Of a stretch of DNA of 64,000 nucleotides, positions 62,461 through 64,000 are shown in pieces. The notes under the pieces are model-generated. The model had not been told where the DNA came from. It saw only the letters and a list, made by a program, of their open reading frames with translations, and did no database searches. The position numbers and the translations under genes were made by a program. How positions within the stretch are numbered: the first letter of the stretch is position 1; every line of letters begins with the position of its first letter. The stretch is from Maea johnstoni (lineage: Eukaryota > Annelida > Polychaeta > Spionida > Magelonidae): NCBI GenBank assembly GCA_963942565.1, contig OZ012690.1, forward strand, positions 39,506,457-39,570,456, in the 5' to 3' direction.

Positions 62461-62899
62461 TAAGTAGGGTACCTCTAAGAATGGAAGGTTTTATGAGTGC
62501 ATGACCAGTTTATCAAACCTATATGTACATCATGAAAGTGAACTAGTTATTAGGGGTAATCTCCCCTATCTAACAGCAAACAATATTCTTATAGTTATTT
62601 CTATGTTTTCACGATATTTGCATTCATGTCCTTCTGATAGCAGTGGCCTCAGATAGACTCTCCAGGCTTGAAGGGAGTTTCATTGGCCTAAAGGTACTCT
62701 GGATATTGAGGATCCCCACATCTGGCTTCAATGTAAATATAGGATGTGTGGCTGGCATTTCCTGTACGAGGGACATGGGTCCTCGGGCCATCATCACCCA
62801 AAAGGTCTATCCTAGCTGAGTACTATTTATGTAGCCTGGTAGAACTCTGCTATGTTAGAAAGGTAGAATGCCACATATACTATCTAGAGGTAGACAGCA

Positions 62900-63208
62900 G
62901 GGTCTTAGCCAGGATTTAGGAACTGGGTGCCTAAAATTGACAATTTTTAAATTTTGGGGCGTCCACATTTTTAAGGGGCACCACAATATACTCAGATTAC
63001 AACCATAAACACGTATAAATTTATCAAAGTAAGACATGATATCCTTATACAATGTCATTGGAATTATATGGAGATGGAAAAGTCCAAATATGTGCTTGAG
63101 ATTGACATTTTAAGAAATTCCTCACAAAAAAATTTGGGTGTCCTGAGGGGTGCTTTCTAGGTGTTTGGGTGTCCAAAAAGACACCCAGACGCCCTGCCGG
63201 CTAAGACC
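62900..63208. mobile_element. TCTTAGCCAG MITE, about 309 bp
   Basis: The ends GGGTCTTAGCCAG and CTGGCTAAGACC-type (CCGGCTAAGACC) are inverse. The body (AACTGGGTGCCTAAAATTG, ACCATAAACACGTATA, TTTGGGTGTCCTGAGG) matches 59029-59335. GTAGACAG occurs just outside both edges. Confidence 0.75.
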
Positions 63209-64000
63209 ATGGTAGACAGTACCGTTGACTAGTTAACATATGGCAGCCTAGAAATCTAGGCTAACTATGTAGCCGCCGCCCAGGCATGTAGAAGTACTGA
63301 AGGCCATCAGTTGTTATCATTGCCAGAATTCAAGTATTGAGGAGATTTCCTCACCTTATAGACTTCAGGCTCCAAATCCCCAAGCAACCATTCCCTTCTT
63401 CAGGAGTTGACTAACCTGAGTGTGGTCTAGTGCAGATAATGACAGATAGATGGCACCATATGGTCCTCCTATCTCTAGCCATTACTCAAAGAGGGTACCA
63501 TAAGGCTATTCCCCTGGTGAGATAAATGTGAACTAAATCAGCCACTATGTCCAACTTGATTATTTGGTGCCTGGTACTTATCAGAAAAATACATTTGACA
63601 GCCAAGACATCTAGGCTACCCTCTCAGACCTCTGAGAGAGGCCCTTGGGGTCTTAGCCAGCAGGACAAAGTTCGACGAAACCCTCTGAAAAATGTTTTCT
63701 GAAAATTTTCTGTAGATGTATAAATATTTTTTCAAGAGATTATTTTAGTTTATAAATGTGTGTTTTTTGCATGTTTTATGTTGATTGGGAGTTGTAAGGG
63801 TGTGTTTTGGACATTAAGAAACATTATGGTGTGAACTTTGCATGTCCTTAGAACACTGAGAGACCACCTACTTCAAGAGAGAGTCCCCTCTTTAAATAGC
63901 ATCCCAGTACTCAATAGGTAGGGTTCAGCTAAAATCCAGATGTATCTTGAAAACTCCATGTTAAATGTCAAAGAAGCAACTGTGTGTCAAATCTGCATGT
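63209..64000. other. End of window, no gene seen
   Basis: GGGGTCTTAGCCAGCAGGACA at 63647 looks like one end of the same MITE family without its other end. No coding was recognised. Confidence 0.35.

Overview
The window reads as nuclear DNA of an animal, most likely a marine invertebrate chordate such as amphioxus (Branchiostoma). The reasons are split exons with clean GT/AG borders, FAAH-type and Shisa-type genes, a lineage-type family of intronless rhodopsin-class receptors, L2-, CR1- and L1/Tx1-like LINE remnants, many short inverted-repeat transposons, very long (TA)n tracts and one 200-base run of N. The species is inferred; no search was run.

Layout: 200-3067 holds the last three exons of a FAAH-like amidase gene on the + strand. 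Its final exon is only 37 codons long, and its last intron carries a dead LINE and a (TA)n tract. At 5857-6078 lies what looks like the first exon (membrane anchor) of a second FAAH-like gene, which then runs into the N gap. At 7526-12087 there are three phase-matched exons of a Shisa-like single-pass membrane protein with PPxY motifs in its tail. 12.6-16.5 kb is intergenic and rich in microsatellites. At 16760-17923 there is a single-exon seven-transmembrane receptor (receptor 1).

The centre of the window, about 21.97-46.4 kb, is a direct tandem duplication. Unit A is about 21967-35111 and unit B about 35112-46385. Each unit holds one close paralogue of the receptor (receptor 2 at 26605-28242, receptor 3 at 37999-39591). 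Both paralogues carry 10-11 copies of a 16-residue repeat in the cytoplasmic tail, where receptor 1 has a single copy-like segment. The units differ by clean insertions of several transposon types (PIF/Harbinger-like, L2 LINE, TA-target element, hAT-like, LTR retrotransposon, TTAA-target element), each with the empty site in the other unit, and by a small inversion. The duplication therefore works as a relative clock for these elements.

From 46.4 kb to the end I see almost only repeats: a hAT-like element (47422-49314), further MITE copies, a possible cysteine-knot peptide exon on the minus strand (51709-51838), microsatellites, a speculative gene start at 56099, and a roughly 310-bp MITE family with TCTTAGCCAG ends in the last 7 kb. 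No tRNA, rRNA or CRISPR was seen.
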